Of a stretch of DNA of 24,282 bases, positions 1 through 9,400 are shown piece by piece. The DNA comes from Silene noctiflora (lineage: Eukaryota; Streptophyta; Magnoliopsida; Caryophyllales; Caryophyllaceae): assembly GCA_009801015.1 (NCBI GenBank), contig VHZZ01000145.1:25366-49647 (forward strand), written 5' to 3'. Within the stretch, counting starts at the first letter, position 1, and each line of letters opens with the position of its first letter. A program made the position numbers and the translations under genes. The notes under the pieces were generated by a model. That model was not told the origin of the DNA and made no database searches. It saw nothing but the letters and a program-made list of their open reading frames with translations.

Positions 1-60
1 AAATTAACAAGGGCAAAAAGTTAATTTTTAGGGGCGAGATGAGTAAAAGAGGGGCGATCT
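1..60 (-). repeat. Fragment of a dispersed repeat also present in a GET3 intron
   Basis: Read on the minus strand, this edge carries GGGGC followed by GATCGCCCCTC. Nearly the same pair of words occurs at 16457-16487 inside GET3 intron 1. I infer two degenerate copies of one dispersed repeat family. The copy here is cut by the window edge and its class is unknown. Confidence 0.3.
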
Positions 61-191
61 TTAGCAAGCCCCAAACTAAACTGCCTTTTTAACCACTAAA
101 CAACATATACGTTAACTCGAATACAAATTCTTATTTAAGATGGATATAAATTAGACAAAACATAATGCCTCGATATTAGCAATAAATTTGT

Positions 192-392
192 CTATGCAGG
201 CAGGCTCTTCAAACTCTCCAAAGGCCATTTCTTCGGATAAGTGATACAGTCTGCATTGCTAAACTTTTGGAAGTGATTTGGTAGGTTCATTTCATTCATG
301 CATACTGTATTTATTATATCATCACATCCTCTGCATTGGTTTTTGTCACAAATAACCGTCATATCCGTTGCAAGCTCGCCAAGGGTTAAATA
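192..392 (-). CDS. Possible last exon of an unidentified minus-strand gene
   Basis: Read on the minus strand from 392 down to the TAG stop at 194-192, 66 codons are open. The peptide begins YLTLGELATDMTV and ends KKWPLESLKSLPA. It contains a CxxC pair (residues 20-23, CRGC) and several other cysteines. An AG that could be a splice acceptor lies at 394-393, with a CTAAC branch-like word about 13 bases before it. The stretch is clearly richer in G+C than its flanks. There is no start codon at its head, so it could only be the 3' end of a longer gene. I found no upstream exon in 460-1400 and do not recognise the protein. It may be a decayed gene fragment or a chance open frame. Confidence 0.3.
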   Translation of the reverse strand, partial: YLTLGELATDMTVICDKNQCRGCDDIINTVCMNEMNLPNHFQKFSNADCITYPKKWPLESLKSLPA

Positions 393-405
393 CTATCCAT
401 ATTGT

Positions 406-460
406 TAGATAAGACAAAAACAAAGCGCCTAGAAAATAGCATTCTGTTTTGTCTTATCTA
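406..460. repeat. 14-bp perfect inverted repeat (hairpin)
   Basis: TAGATAAGACAAAA at 406-419 is followed after 27 bases by its exact reverse complement at 447-460. It could fold as a hairpin or be the ends of a tiny transposon derivative. It sits just upstream (in minus-strand terms) of the possible exon at 192-392. Confidence 0.5.
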
Positions 461-587
461 CCCACATAGGCACATAGGTAATACACTAGTAGGAGACTAG
501 GAGCGTTTCTCATGGGGGTGTAGGGAGTTTATCTGCACTACCTTTTCCGAAAATAATTACAATTTTGTAGGAGCACATAAATTATGT

Positions 588-760
588 GGGTTTAGTTGTT
601 GTTAAGAATATTCTTTAGTTAGAGGTTATGAGTTCAATTTTTGTATTGAATAATTTTTATCCAAAATTTATGAGCCTTACAAGTGGTTCAACAATGAAAC
701 ACAAATAGTAACTCAAGCTACAAAAATGTGAAAGTTGTGCAAAAAAAAAAATCAAACATT
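588..760 (+). mobile_element. Degenerate tRNA-derived SINE remnant
   Basis: A decayed A-box-like stretch (about 592-615, TTAGTTGTTGTTAAGAATA) is followed by a B-box-like word GGTTATGAGTTCAATTTT near 624-641. That is the spacing expected for the pol III promoter of a plant SINE. An A-rich tail lies near 739-752. I could not find a clear target-site duplication, so the boundaries are approximate. Confidence 0.35.
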
Positions 761-1410
761 TGTATGGTTATGTGTTGTTGTTGGTCATGTACGGAGTGCT
801 ACTATAAAGTAACAAAATTTATGACATAAATGCAGAGTAACAAAATTATCCACAAAATCTTTTTTTTTATCTTTTTTGATCTTCAGACAAACATAATCGC
901 CTTAAGAGAGACGAGCTAATTGCGATAGTTTAACTAACTTGTTCATATAGAAGAAGAAGATCTAACACAAATAATTATAAATAGTACAAAGTACTTGATA
1001 GTTCTAAGACTTGTAAGAAACATAAAAGGTGATGGTTAATATGTATGTACTCTAAACTAAATTCATACATATATGAACAAACAACTTGACGTAGCTTGCT
1101 ACAAACATAATTCCCAAATTGCGCAATTTCACATTATATAACAAAGTCTTAACTCGTGAGTTGTGACAAAACCAAATATTTGTATAACGAATAACTTAAT
1201 CAAGAATTGATGATCTATACATGTGAAATTATAATGTATAAATATCCTAATTAATGAATAATCATATGTTCGTCAAACTAAAATATAATACAAAAACCAC
1301 ATAAAATTAACAAACTAAATCAATATTACACCTTGATTTGCCCTTCGTAATACTTCAAACATGATTGTTTCAGTTGTTGGTAGAAAATATTCCTGGTCAA
1401 TAAAAACACC
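761..1410. other. Intergenic, no gene seen
   Basis: AT-rich DNA with stops in all frames. I see no splice-framed coding stretch, RNA gene or clear transposon end here. Confidence 0.6.
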
Positions 1411-1957
1411 GGGAAAGTAGCAAATTACCCCGGTAACTTATGAATTATGTGTAAATCAACCCTCTAAGTTTCACTGGTAGCAAATTAGCCCAATAACTTC
1501 ACAAAAATGTAAGCACAAATCAAAAAATTTACCATTTTTTAACTAAAATCCATTGTTTTTTTATTATAAAAACTATTATAAATATATGTCTTAAATAATT
1601 AAATATAATATTTACATATTCAACGAAAAATGCGAATCAATTTTACTATAAATAAAAATTTGGTCATGTAACTTTTTATTAACAATTCTCATATTAGAAA
1701 CATTTTTTACCAAAATAAATAAAAAATATATTTGTACATGTTTTTTAATAATCAAGAATTTTAGGATTAAAATCTAATCAATAATTTTGATTTTCAATAA
1801 TAGTAAAATATTTAATTAGTAAATTTTATTCTTAAAAATAAGATATGTGGTTAATTGCACATTAAGAGAAACTTATGAGCTTAATTTGCTATATTTTTAA
1901 GTTAAGGGACTTAAATGCAGATAGTATCAAACTTAGGGGGTGATTTGCTATATCTCC
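1411..1957. mobile_element. TIR-type MITE, about 550 bp
   Basis: TAGCAAATTACCCC at 1418-1431 is matched in inverted orientation at 1937-1950, where the reverse complement reads TAGCAAATCACCCC (13 of 14). The similarity continues for several bases on both sides, giving an imperfect terminal inverted repeat of roughly 25-30 bp. A second, direct copy of the subterminal motif (GTAGCAAATTAGCCCAATAA) lies near 1477-1496. The interior is very AT-rich and has no transposase frame, so this is a non-autonomous element. No exact target duplication was found; the superfamily is undecided. Confidence 0.6.
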
Positions 1958-1960
1958 CCC

Positions 1961-2552
1961 GCAAAACCGCACATAGAATATGTTATGTTCGAATAACATG
2001 ATAACGACAAATATAACAACTGCTTAAAGAGATAGAGAGTACCTAACAACTGGCACGCAACATAATAATAATCCAGCTTTTCTCTCAATTCACCAAGTTA
2101 TTGCCCACCACAATAACAAAAATAAAAAATATTACATACCATAAAAATCTAACAATAACTTTCTCAAATCAAAGGGAGGATTGGTGGAGTAGCCAAACTC
2201 AAAATAAAGTAATTGGCTTAATAGGGAAAGTTCGTTGTAAGTTAGTGAAGATATATAGCATTTTATGGAATCCCATTAGAATATGCTATAAGAATCTATG
2301 TTATGCTTCTTTTTCACAAACTTTGATTAATTAGTAATTAGATTCATGTGGCATTTACCTATTCATCCATCAAATCTAGTTTTAGCAAGTGCTATGAATT
2401 TGTTGGTGGCCTAGACTTTTTAGATGGACCTAATTATGTGTTTTTAGTGGATTGTTTATTCACATTTGTCAAAATGATCATATCCATTCATTATGGTTAG
2501 ACTTGGTAAATGGGTTAACTTGATAAGGGTTTGGTCGGATCGGGTTAATTTA
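1961..2552. other. Intergenic, no gene seen
   Basis: AT-rich spacer. The 77-codon open frame at 2101-2334 has the composition of random AT-rich DNA and no recognisable domain, so I do not call it a gene. Confidence 0.6.
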
Positions 2553-2930
2553 GATTAAGGTTGTATTTGGTAAAAGTAGCTGAAAAGGTACTTGAAACCT
2601 GAAAATGTAGCTGAAAAATGAATAGTTAACTGAAATCGGAAAGGTGATTGATGAGGTAACTGAAAATTAGGAGCTGATAAGGTAATTGATTATTTAAAAA
2701 ATATTTGGCAAACTAGCTGAAAAAGTAACTGATTTTAGGTAAAATGAGGTAAAAAGATATAATAATTATTATTTAATATTATAGATTGAAAGGGGTAAAA
2801 AATGGAAGATAACTTATTTCAGTTACCTGAAATCTCAAATGCTACTCTAGTTAGCATTTCATTTCGTGTAGCTTAGCTACTTGCCAAATACTTGCATAAA
2901 AATCAGGTAACTGCAATTTATTTTGGTAAA

Positions 2931-3548
2931 ATAAGTTACCTAAAGTAGCACGAAGCAAGCGGGCAGGAGGGAGGTAAGACAGAGGGAGGGTAGGGGAGAG
3001 AGATGGCAAAAACCGAGTCGAGGAACGTTTTAAATTAATGTCGATGCGGGAGTCAAAGAGGGTTTTGGGCTCGGTATTGGGGTTGTGTGACGGGATGATG
3101 GTGGATCTATCACGTGGGGATAGATGGGCAGAACGAAGGTACGGGGAGTTCGAGGCTAGAGTGGCGGAAGCTGAGGCTATGTTGGTCGGTCTACAACTTG
3201 CGAAACATATGAAGATTCGAAATGTGTGCATGGAAGGGGACTGCAAGGAACTCATCGAGGCTCTTCAATTTGGTCGCGAGGGCCGTAGTGATTTCCATCT
3301 TGTCTTAATAGAGATTAAGTCACTTTGTTCTAGTTTTAATTTTGTTGTTTGGCCGTTCAGAAGTAAAAAGTCGAATGTTGTCGCTCATGAACTAGCGGAT
3401 GTGTGTAAGGTAGGGAGCAGTTTCTTCTTTGATAATTCAGCTATCCTAAGTCGTATTATTGAGCTTGCTGATGCTGATTTGAATGAAAGTATTTAATCCC
3501 GCGTTGGGTTTTTTTCAAAAAAAAAAAATATAAGCTACCTAAAGTATC
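2931..3548 (+). mobile_element. Retroposed (LINE-type) fragment with target-site duplication and poly-A
   Basis: The 19-bp words at 2931-2949 (ATAAGTTACCTAAAGTAGC) and 3530-3548 (ATAAGCTACCTAAAGTATC) match at 17 of 19 positions and flank a 580-bp insert. The insert ends in an A-rich tail (about 3515-3528) directly before the second copy. This is the signature of target-primed reverse transcription. The insert is G+C-richer than its surroundings and carries an RNase H-like frame (3038-3496). The simplest reading is a 5'-truncated plant L1-type LINE whose C-terminal RNase H domain survives. A retrocopy of a host gene with this domain is the alternative. Confidence 0.75.
3038..3496 (+). pseudogene. 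RNase H-like (RVT_3) domain fragment in the retroposon
   Basis: An open frame of 152 codons reads as the reverse-transcriptase-associated RNase H-like domain seen at the C-terminus of plant LINEs and in many plant proteins annotated RVT_3. Visible landmarks are the EAEAMLVGLQLAKHM helix (about residues 47-61), the strand and acidic residue in CMEGDCKELIEAL (about 66-78), a middle helix, and the terminal SNVVAHELAD helix. The expected first strand with its leading acidic residue (family pattern: a DGS-type start) is missing, so the domain is N-terminally cut. There is no reverse transcriptase or endonuclease in the insert. I treat it as a dead fragment. The ATG at 3038 is only the first in frame and has no special support. 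Confidence 0.6.
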
Positions 3549-3713
3549 GTGGCAAATAGAGCCTAAGTGTTAGTTTGGTTGTCAGGTTATTTGTACTAGG
3601 TCAATTTTACGAGGTCTAATTACAACTTGGGAAAATTTAGTTGCTAATTTTTTCGTTGCTCATTCTATTCTGCAACGGTTCTATATAAATGTTATGGAAT
3701 AATGTTGTCAACC

Positions 3714-3743
3714 CGTGCATTTTTTGCACGCGCGTAAAACTAG
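3714..3743 (+). mobile_element. Helitron 3' terminus
   Basis: A 6-bp stem (CGTGCA 3714-3719, TGCACG 3725-3730) with a T loop lies ten bases before CTAG (3740-3743), which is followed by T. Hairpin, then CTRR, then host T is the Helitron 3' end rule. A close relative lies inverted at 22782-22813. I could not identify the matching 5' TC end with confidence; TCTATATAAATG at 3680 is too close to be convincing. Confidence 0.6.
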
Positions 3744-4626
3744 TTTACAAAATTATTATGTAAAAGAACTTAAATAAGTGACATGTTTTTATTCTATTAA
3801 TACAATATTTTTTATTTTATTACTGATTTTGCAATATTTCAATGTAAAATCTTATCAAAATATACTTCTCATTAAACATAGTTATTACAAGCATAATCGA
3901 AATCGAAGCTCCTTATGACGCATATATAAATACATAATTGACTTATGAGTTATGATATTGCATTGTTTGTTCGTAAAAATTTTACATTATTTTGGGCGGT
4001 GATTAAACCAAAAGTTAAATCAGTCACCTTTAATAGGGTAAACTAAAATTGCACTATTTTACTTACTAATTTTGAACCAATAGGACATGGACATGATGGA
4101 GTTTAGGCTTGGATCATAAGAGTTAGTTGGACATCTACCTATAGATAGTTAATTTCTTTGTTTTTTGGGTACAACATAATTAATTCTTTGTTGGGTCAAG
4201 AGAGACGGAAGGGAATGAAGGTGAGGAAAAAAAATCTATATGTTCTTTAATAAGATTAGGTGGATCGGTTGGAATATGGAGAGTGGAAAATTCATTTTAA
4301 CTCCGCTAAATTAAAATTTGATCATTTAGAAATGAGTCTATTAATTTTTCAACATCTCCCTCCCCTTTTCTCCATTTAAAAATGAGTAAAAGCGTAAAAA
4401 GCTTATTCAAAAAAGTATCATTGTGCACGTTATAAAAAGGCAATAGCAAAAAAAAAAGGGAAAAAAAACTCGTAAAATTGGTTATAAACACTCATTAGAG
4501 ATTGTATAAGATCGTATTAGATTGTATAACTTTTAATACTTTATATACGAAACATTTAGTTCTGTCAAATTGAAAAGAAATTTTCAGTCATGTGGTACTA
4601 AATTCCAAAATAAAAGGGTGGAATAC
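3744..4626. other. Intergenic, no gene seen
   Basis: AT-rich sequence with short A and T runs. I see no exon-like stretch, RNA gene or clear element end. Some of it may belong to old transposons that I cannot delimit. Confidence 0.55.
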
Positions 4627-4722
4627 TTTTTGGTTCAAATGTGCATACTTATGTGGCGGATGAAAATTAGAATCCATCTTCATGGTTAGAGTAAGAGAGT
4701 TGTTATCGCTTAATATTACAAG
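4627..4722 (-). mobile_element. Old copy of the SINE family found at 21478-21585
   Basis: From TTTTTGGTTCAAATG (4627) to about 4715 the sequence follows, with many substitutions, the SINE at 21478-21585 in the same orientation. Shared landmarks in order are TTTTGGTTCAAA, a TGTGGCGG/TGTCGCGGG word, TGARAATYRGAA (decayed B box), CCATGGTT and GTAAGAGAG (near the A box). Flanking GAATACTT (4621-4628) and GAATATTT (4724-4731) may be a worn target-site duplication. The pol III promoter boxes are broken. Confidence 0.55.
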
Positions 4723-4826
4723 CGAATATTTTAAAGTAAAATCCAGAAATACAATAAATAACTTAGAGATGAAAACTTAAAAAAAAAAATTATTTAAAAA
4801 TAACCCGTCCCTACTCCCTACTTATA

Positions 4827-4896
4827 TAGCCTCTCATTTGGCTCGTGGCCTTTTTCCATAAGTAGCCTCTCATTTGGCTCGTGGCCTTTTTCCATA
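4827..4896. repeat. 34-bp exact tandem duplication
   Basis: The 34 bases at 4827-4860, starting TAGCCTCTCATTTGGCTCG, are repeated without change at 4863-4896 with a two-base gap (period 36). Identity this high in otherwise decayed DNA implies a recent local duplication. Confidence 0.85.
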
Positions 4897-4978
4897 TTAG
4901 TATATCATACTCGACGAACTAGTCAAGGCCATTTAAGTTTGCAAGAATTTGGGTTATGTCAAGTCATTTTAAATTTAA

Positions 4979-5223
4979 ATGTAGGGTACAATTAATAAGG
5001 GTTGAACCAAATGGTAAAAAGTTCACTTTCTGGCCACGAAATAAAGGGTTTGATTCTCATTGAATTAAACTATATCCCTCTTGGTACGCGATTTGTAAAC
5101 ACCAATAGTCCTTAAAAAGACCAGTTGTCAACGGTGACCTTAGAAGGCTTAAAATGGGTAAGACCTATCCTTAAACCTAAACTTTCCCGCACCCAAAAAA
5201 AAAAAAATGTCGAGAACAATTAA
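4979..5223 (+). mobile_element. tRNA-derived SINE (body 4996-5206) with target duplication
   Basis: The body starts with an A-box-like segment (TGAACCAAATGG, 5003-5014) and a B box (GGTTTGATTC, 5047-5056), then a non-tRNA region, and ends in a 13-base A tail just before 5207. The flanks ATGTAGGGTACAATTAA (4979-4995) and ATGTCGAGAACAATTAA (5207-5223) match at 14 of 17 positions, which fits a moderately old target-site duplication. Length, head and tail fit plant SINEs. The tail half differs from the 21478 SINE, so it is another family. Confidence 0.75.
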
Positions 5224-5326
5224 ATGAAAGTGGGTTAATTTGGAGATGAAATCGTATACAATTTTACGGGGCGTATGAGTTTGACGAGGTATTACCATAC
5301 TCTGTAGCACACAATATATATACATA

Positions 5327-5510
5327 GATCATCTCCATTTCTTTTCTCTCCATCTCCTTTTACAAAACATTAGTATATCATATATTTCAATCTCATTTAT
5401 TTACTTTTTTATTTCTAAATAAATCTACAATCATTCAATTGAGTCCAAATTTAATCAAAATCATTGAAAAATAATGAACCTCCATTTCTTTTTGAGAAAT
5501 GGAAAGGATC
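5327..5510. mobile_element. Short MITE next to the PHT5 promoter
   Basis: GATCATCTCCATTTC at 5327-5341 is matched, inverted, by the sequence ending at 5510, whose reverse complement begins GATCCTTTCCATTTCTC. The 184-bp interior is AT-rich and non-coding. TA dinucleotides flank the left end and lie close to the right end, which would fit a Tc1/mariner-type MITE, but the exact ends are uncertain. A small hairpin (CCATTTCT 5482-5489 with AGAAATGG 5495-5502) sits at the right end. Confidence 0.45.
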
Positions 5511-5517
5511 CTTATTC

Positions 5518-5525
5518 GTATATAC
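5518..5525. promoter_or_regulatory. P1BS motif (PHR1 binding site) in the PHT5 promoter
   Basis: GTATATAC fits the palindromic PHR1/PHL consensus GNATATNC exactly and lies about 165 bp upstream of the TATA box. PHR factors drive many phosphate-starvation genes and are themselves held by SPX proteins, so the site is meaningful before an SPX-MFS gene. The motif is short and AT-rich, so chance is not excluded. I saw no second copy between 5000 and 6400. Confidence 0.5.
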
Positions 5526-5690
5526 TAGGCACAAATTCTCACGGTAGACAAACACTATCTGTCTCTCACAAAATGTGAGTGAATAGTGCAGGTGAGTGGA
5601 AAATGGATACTCCACTTGCCCTTCCACTTATCTTTTGTAAGAGGGTCACTATCCGTTCTACAGTAAAACGGACTGTATACAATGAGACAG

Positions 5691-5699
5691 TATAAAAGG
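5691..5699 (+). promoter_or_regulatory. TATA box of PHT5
   Basis: TATAAAAGG is a strong plant TATA sequence. It is followed from about 5730 by a long C/T-rich leader typical of plant 5' untranslated regions, placing transcription start near 5720-5730 (inferred). Confidence 0.65.
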
Positions 5700-5724
5700 C
5701 GCGAGTACGTAGCTTACAAAATTC

Positions 5725-6426
5725 GCACACTTCCATAACCTCCTCACAGAGCTCCACCTCCCCATTTTTTTCCATTTCTCTATCCATCACACTTCTTCGT
5801 CTTACTCTCACTATCTTCCAACCTCTTCTTTCTCTCAATTTTACTCCCTATTTTTAATTTCCTCTAAAATGTTTACATTTGTAATTTCATCCATTTTTAT
5901 AATTCCCTCCACCATTTCCATATTTTATCACTAATCACATTCATATACAATTATTCAGTATTAATCTTCTACAACTTATTAATTCTTCGTATCAATCAAT
6001 CTTCAGGTTTGTTCCCCACTTTTATTTGATTTATGATTTAGTTTTACTATAATCTCAATGTCGTAATTCGAGCGATGATCAATGATAAATTTCTCATTGA
6101 TTTCGATTATTTACTTTTTTTATTAAGCGAGTGTATGATGAGAAGAATTAGGGATTAGAAGGAAATTAAAATTACATTTATTTTCGTATTGTTTCTAATT
6201 AGAGGTGAGTGACGTAGAATCACGGATTTTTGTATGAGTCGGTCTCATAGTATAAAACGACTTAAAACTTGGTATAGGTGGTGTTACGGAAATTAGTTGT
6301 TGGTTACTTTTGATAGTGGCATTACAAAGTGTCACAATGTGGGCTTGTTTCATGTCACTATAATACTGATACGGAGTATAATTTGGAATTTTTGGTATGC
6401 ACATGATCTTTATTTAGGTTATAAAC
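5725..6426 (+). other. 5' untranslated region of PHT5 with a probable leader intron
   Basis: The C/T-rich leader runs to CTTCAG at 6006. A donor (GTTTGT, 6007) and an acceptor (TTATTTAG, ending 6417) would remove a 411-base leader intron and leave only nine bases before the start codon at 6427. The intervening DNA is T-rich and has no coding stretch. Leader introns are common in plant transporters, but the exact sites are inferred. Confidence 0.5.
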
Positions 6427-9400
6427 ATGGTTGCTTTCGGAAAGAAGTTGATAGCTACTCAAATCCATGAATGGCAGGGGTATGTATGCTCTTTCTTTTC
6501 TTTTTTTTTTTTTTTAATTTATTTTGGGGTGTTTTTTTGGTTTTTAATTCGACTGGAATGATCGTTTAGGGTGACCCTAACGCCACTCGATAATGTACTT
6601 TGTCACTTAAAAAACACTTTAGAAAAATTATGTTATGTGAGAGTATATTTCCTTTTGGCGTTATCATTCCCCATTATTACTTGGGATCGCTTATAAAGGA
6701 AATAAGAAAAGACATCCTCTACAGAAGCATGCAAGTACAATAGGAGCTCTCCAAGGCGGACTCTTGTAGAATACTGAAAACTAGTGTTTTTTTGTCCATT
6801 GCTTTTTTATGCTCGTGTGCTATCAACAACAACATTACCCCCGTGTCTCAAGAGGAGACTCCGACAAATTGTGGCGTAGGGGTAGGATATATATATACAA
6901 CCTTACCGTTGTGTTAGTTGTGTGGAGAAAATATTTTTGGATGACCAGAAGTGAAAATTGCATCAAGAATCGCCTAAATGACTGGTACAACGACCAATTT
7001 AGTGAGGCATTTTGCTTTATGTGCTATCTATGAAAAAAATTGAGTAACTCTCATTGAAAGTGAGATCTTAGGCTCTTACACGATATTTTTTTAATATTAT
7101 TTAATTTGTCCAAGGTAAATAAAATAATAGTGGGACGATGGAGAGCATGTAGAAGAAATTTGCTATTGTAGATGTAGAACTGTTTTTCCTGCCCTCCATG
7201 GAGGTTGAGTGTAGATGGATAGCAAAACGTTTTGTAAGATGTATGCCGCTTTAACTCTTGTGAACCCAGATGCCACTTTAGATCTACTCTTGATTAGAAA
7301 TCCCCCAGCAAGTTTAGTAGATGATACATCATGCATTATGCTCCAAATCGCGAAGAACAACAGAACCGAGGTTTCTTTGTCTGAACGGTTCAAAAAGAAT
7401 AGGAGTAATAATGACGAATAGCACTATTCCGTTAAAAAAAAAACAATTAGAAGTGATTAGTCAAATGGAAACCTTATCAGTTCTGAACAAAACAGTATCT
7501 CACTTTCTGGTCTGATGTGTGATATTTGCTTTGTATGAGTATATGGATGCAAGTTTATATTTATTTACTTTAGAATTTGGGCTTTACAGACTAAAATTAT
7601 AAAATTGAGCACAGGGTTCTTATACACTTTACATCAGGTAACAAGTTGCAGTAAATGGGTTATGCTGAATGCTAATGAAGTTTATGTGTCCTTGATTTTT
7701 TCAGATACTATATCAATTACAAGTTGCTAAAGAAGAAGGTCAATCAATATGCTCGACAAATCGAGAATGGGTCAGAACATCGCATTGTGTTAAAGGATTT
7801 CTCAATTATGCTGGACAATCAGGTATGACATGTACACATGAATTCCACTGCCAGAATGCCAGTGTACACTTAATCAATATATTGATGAACTGTCTGAAAA
7901 TGTTGTCAAAAATTAAGGAACAAATCTAAAATTTAACAAATTATCTTTCGCCTCGTCTCTTTGAATCTTGTATTGTTTAGTACTTGGAGAGTGTTGTACT
8001 TTTGTCTGCATTGAAATTCCCGTTGTAATGAAGCAAGAGTGTGCCTCTCTCTGTTTAATGTTAAATGCATCTTTTTGAGAGCCATGAGTTTAGCAGACTA
8101 CCTGTTACCTCTTATTCACAGAACAAACTTGATGGCGTTTTACACGCATGATGCTGTTAGCTAATGAATATATATGGAAGCTTCAGCCTTGTTTTCTTAT
8201 TCCATTCATGTTATTCATGTTACATAGCGGTTTGGCTTGTGTATTACTACAATCCTAGTGTATAATTATCTGTTTATTCTTGTAGGCAAAACATGAGACA
8301 TGCTTAACTCTATTCTATTTTCCTAATGTGCAAACAGCTTGAAAAGATTGTCTTGTTCATATTAGAGCAACAAGGGTTACTTGCAAAAAGGCTGTCTCAT
8401 CTCAGGGAACAGCAGGACACTTCTATGTTGCAGGGAAGGATTCTCGATGTGTCTGAAGTAAGAGAAGCATACCGAGCAGCGGGTCAAGAGCTTTTGAGGC
8501 TTCTCTTCTTTGTTGAAATGAATGCTATAGGTTTGCGGAAGATCCTGAAAAAATTTGATAAACGCTTAGGTTATAGGTTTGCAGACTATTATGTCAAAAC
8601 TCGGGCTAACCATCCTTATTCACAGCTACAACAAATTTTCAAGCATGTGGTAAATCTTTTTGTCCGGCTGTTGAGTATTTAGTAGCATTTGTTGGAGTAT
8701 ATCACTTATTCTTCTAGCTGATTTGAAGTTACCGCTATTAAGTTCATGTAAGGCATGTCAGTGTCATTCATATGATTAGTAAGGTAATGTTACCGATGCA
8801 GGAATTAAAACATGATAGTGATAACTCAATAATTTGATTGGTTGATGAAAATAAAGGATTGTCGAGTCATGGACATTACAAGAAACATAAAGGAACGTCT
8901 ATGTATCTGATTTTAATCTGTTATCAACTATAATTAACGAGAAGGTTTATCCCTTTTCATAAGGTTCTTCAAAGATGACGCTGTGCGAAGAAAAATATTT
9001 GACACAGAAGTAGAGAGAGACTTTTGTATTGTGTTGTTTATGCTGTAAATAGCGCAGTAAACATTGATTTGGGGACTTCGGGTGCTTAAATCATTTTTTT
9101 TTGTGATCAATTGGTTCTTGTGCTTTCTTATATGATGTCTGATAATGAGATTGCTAACCACCTTTCTGTCGAATAAACAGGGTTTTGGGGCCGTTGTGGG
9201 AACCATATCCCGCAATCTTTTGGATCTACAAGAAGAGCACGGAAGCTATTTATCAATATATGATCAACCTGTTCTTCCTCTTCAGGTCTAACATCATATC
9301 TGAATATCCCACTCTCTCTATTTGTTTCCAGTGCTATTCCGAGCCTTTTTTTGAAACACTAATATTTAGGAATTACCATTAAAGAAAAAATTCTGCTTGC

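Larger units (their letters stand above)
2553..3566. mobile_element. TIR element (about 410 bp) split by a retroposon
   Basis: The left end near 2556 reads TAAGGTTGTATTTGG. The right end, reverse-complemented from about 3565, reads TAGGCTCTATTTGCC: an imperfect terminal inverted repeat. Inside are many copies of GTAGCTGAAA / GTAACTGAAA, and the inverted form (TTTCAGTTACCTGAAA) at about 2817-2832, so the element is largely palindromic. It lacks coding capacity. The 2950-3529 insertion interrupts it near its right end, so it is older than that retroposon. Confidence 0.5.

Noticed and set aside
2101-2334. 77-codon open frame in intergenic DNA
   Set aside because: Lys/Asn/Ile/Thr-rich composition expected of AT-rich random sequence; no domain, no promoter, no splice context.
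2851-3255. 134-codon frame on the minus strand across the retroposon start
   Set aside because: It crosses the insertion boundary at 2950 and is antisense to the RNase H-like frame; a shadow.
5566-5838. 90-codon minus-strand frame over the PHT5 leader
   Set aside because: It is the reverse of the C/T-rich leader and TATA region; the Arg/Glu-rich look follows from that composition.
7163-7421. Overlapping open frames on both strands in PHT5 intron 1
   Set aside because: No domain recognised on either strand and the segment lies in an intron between clean splice sites. It may be a repeat fragment, but I cannot show it.
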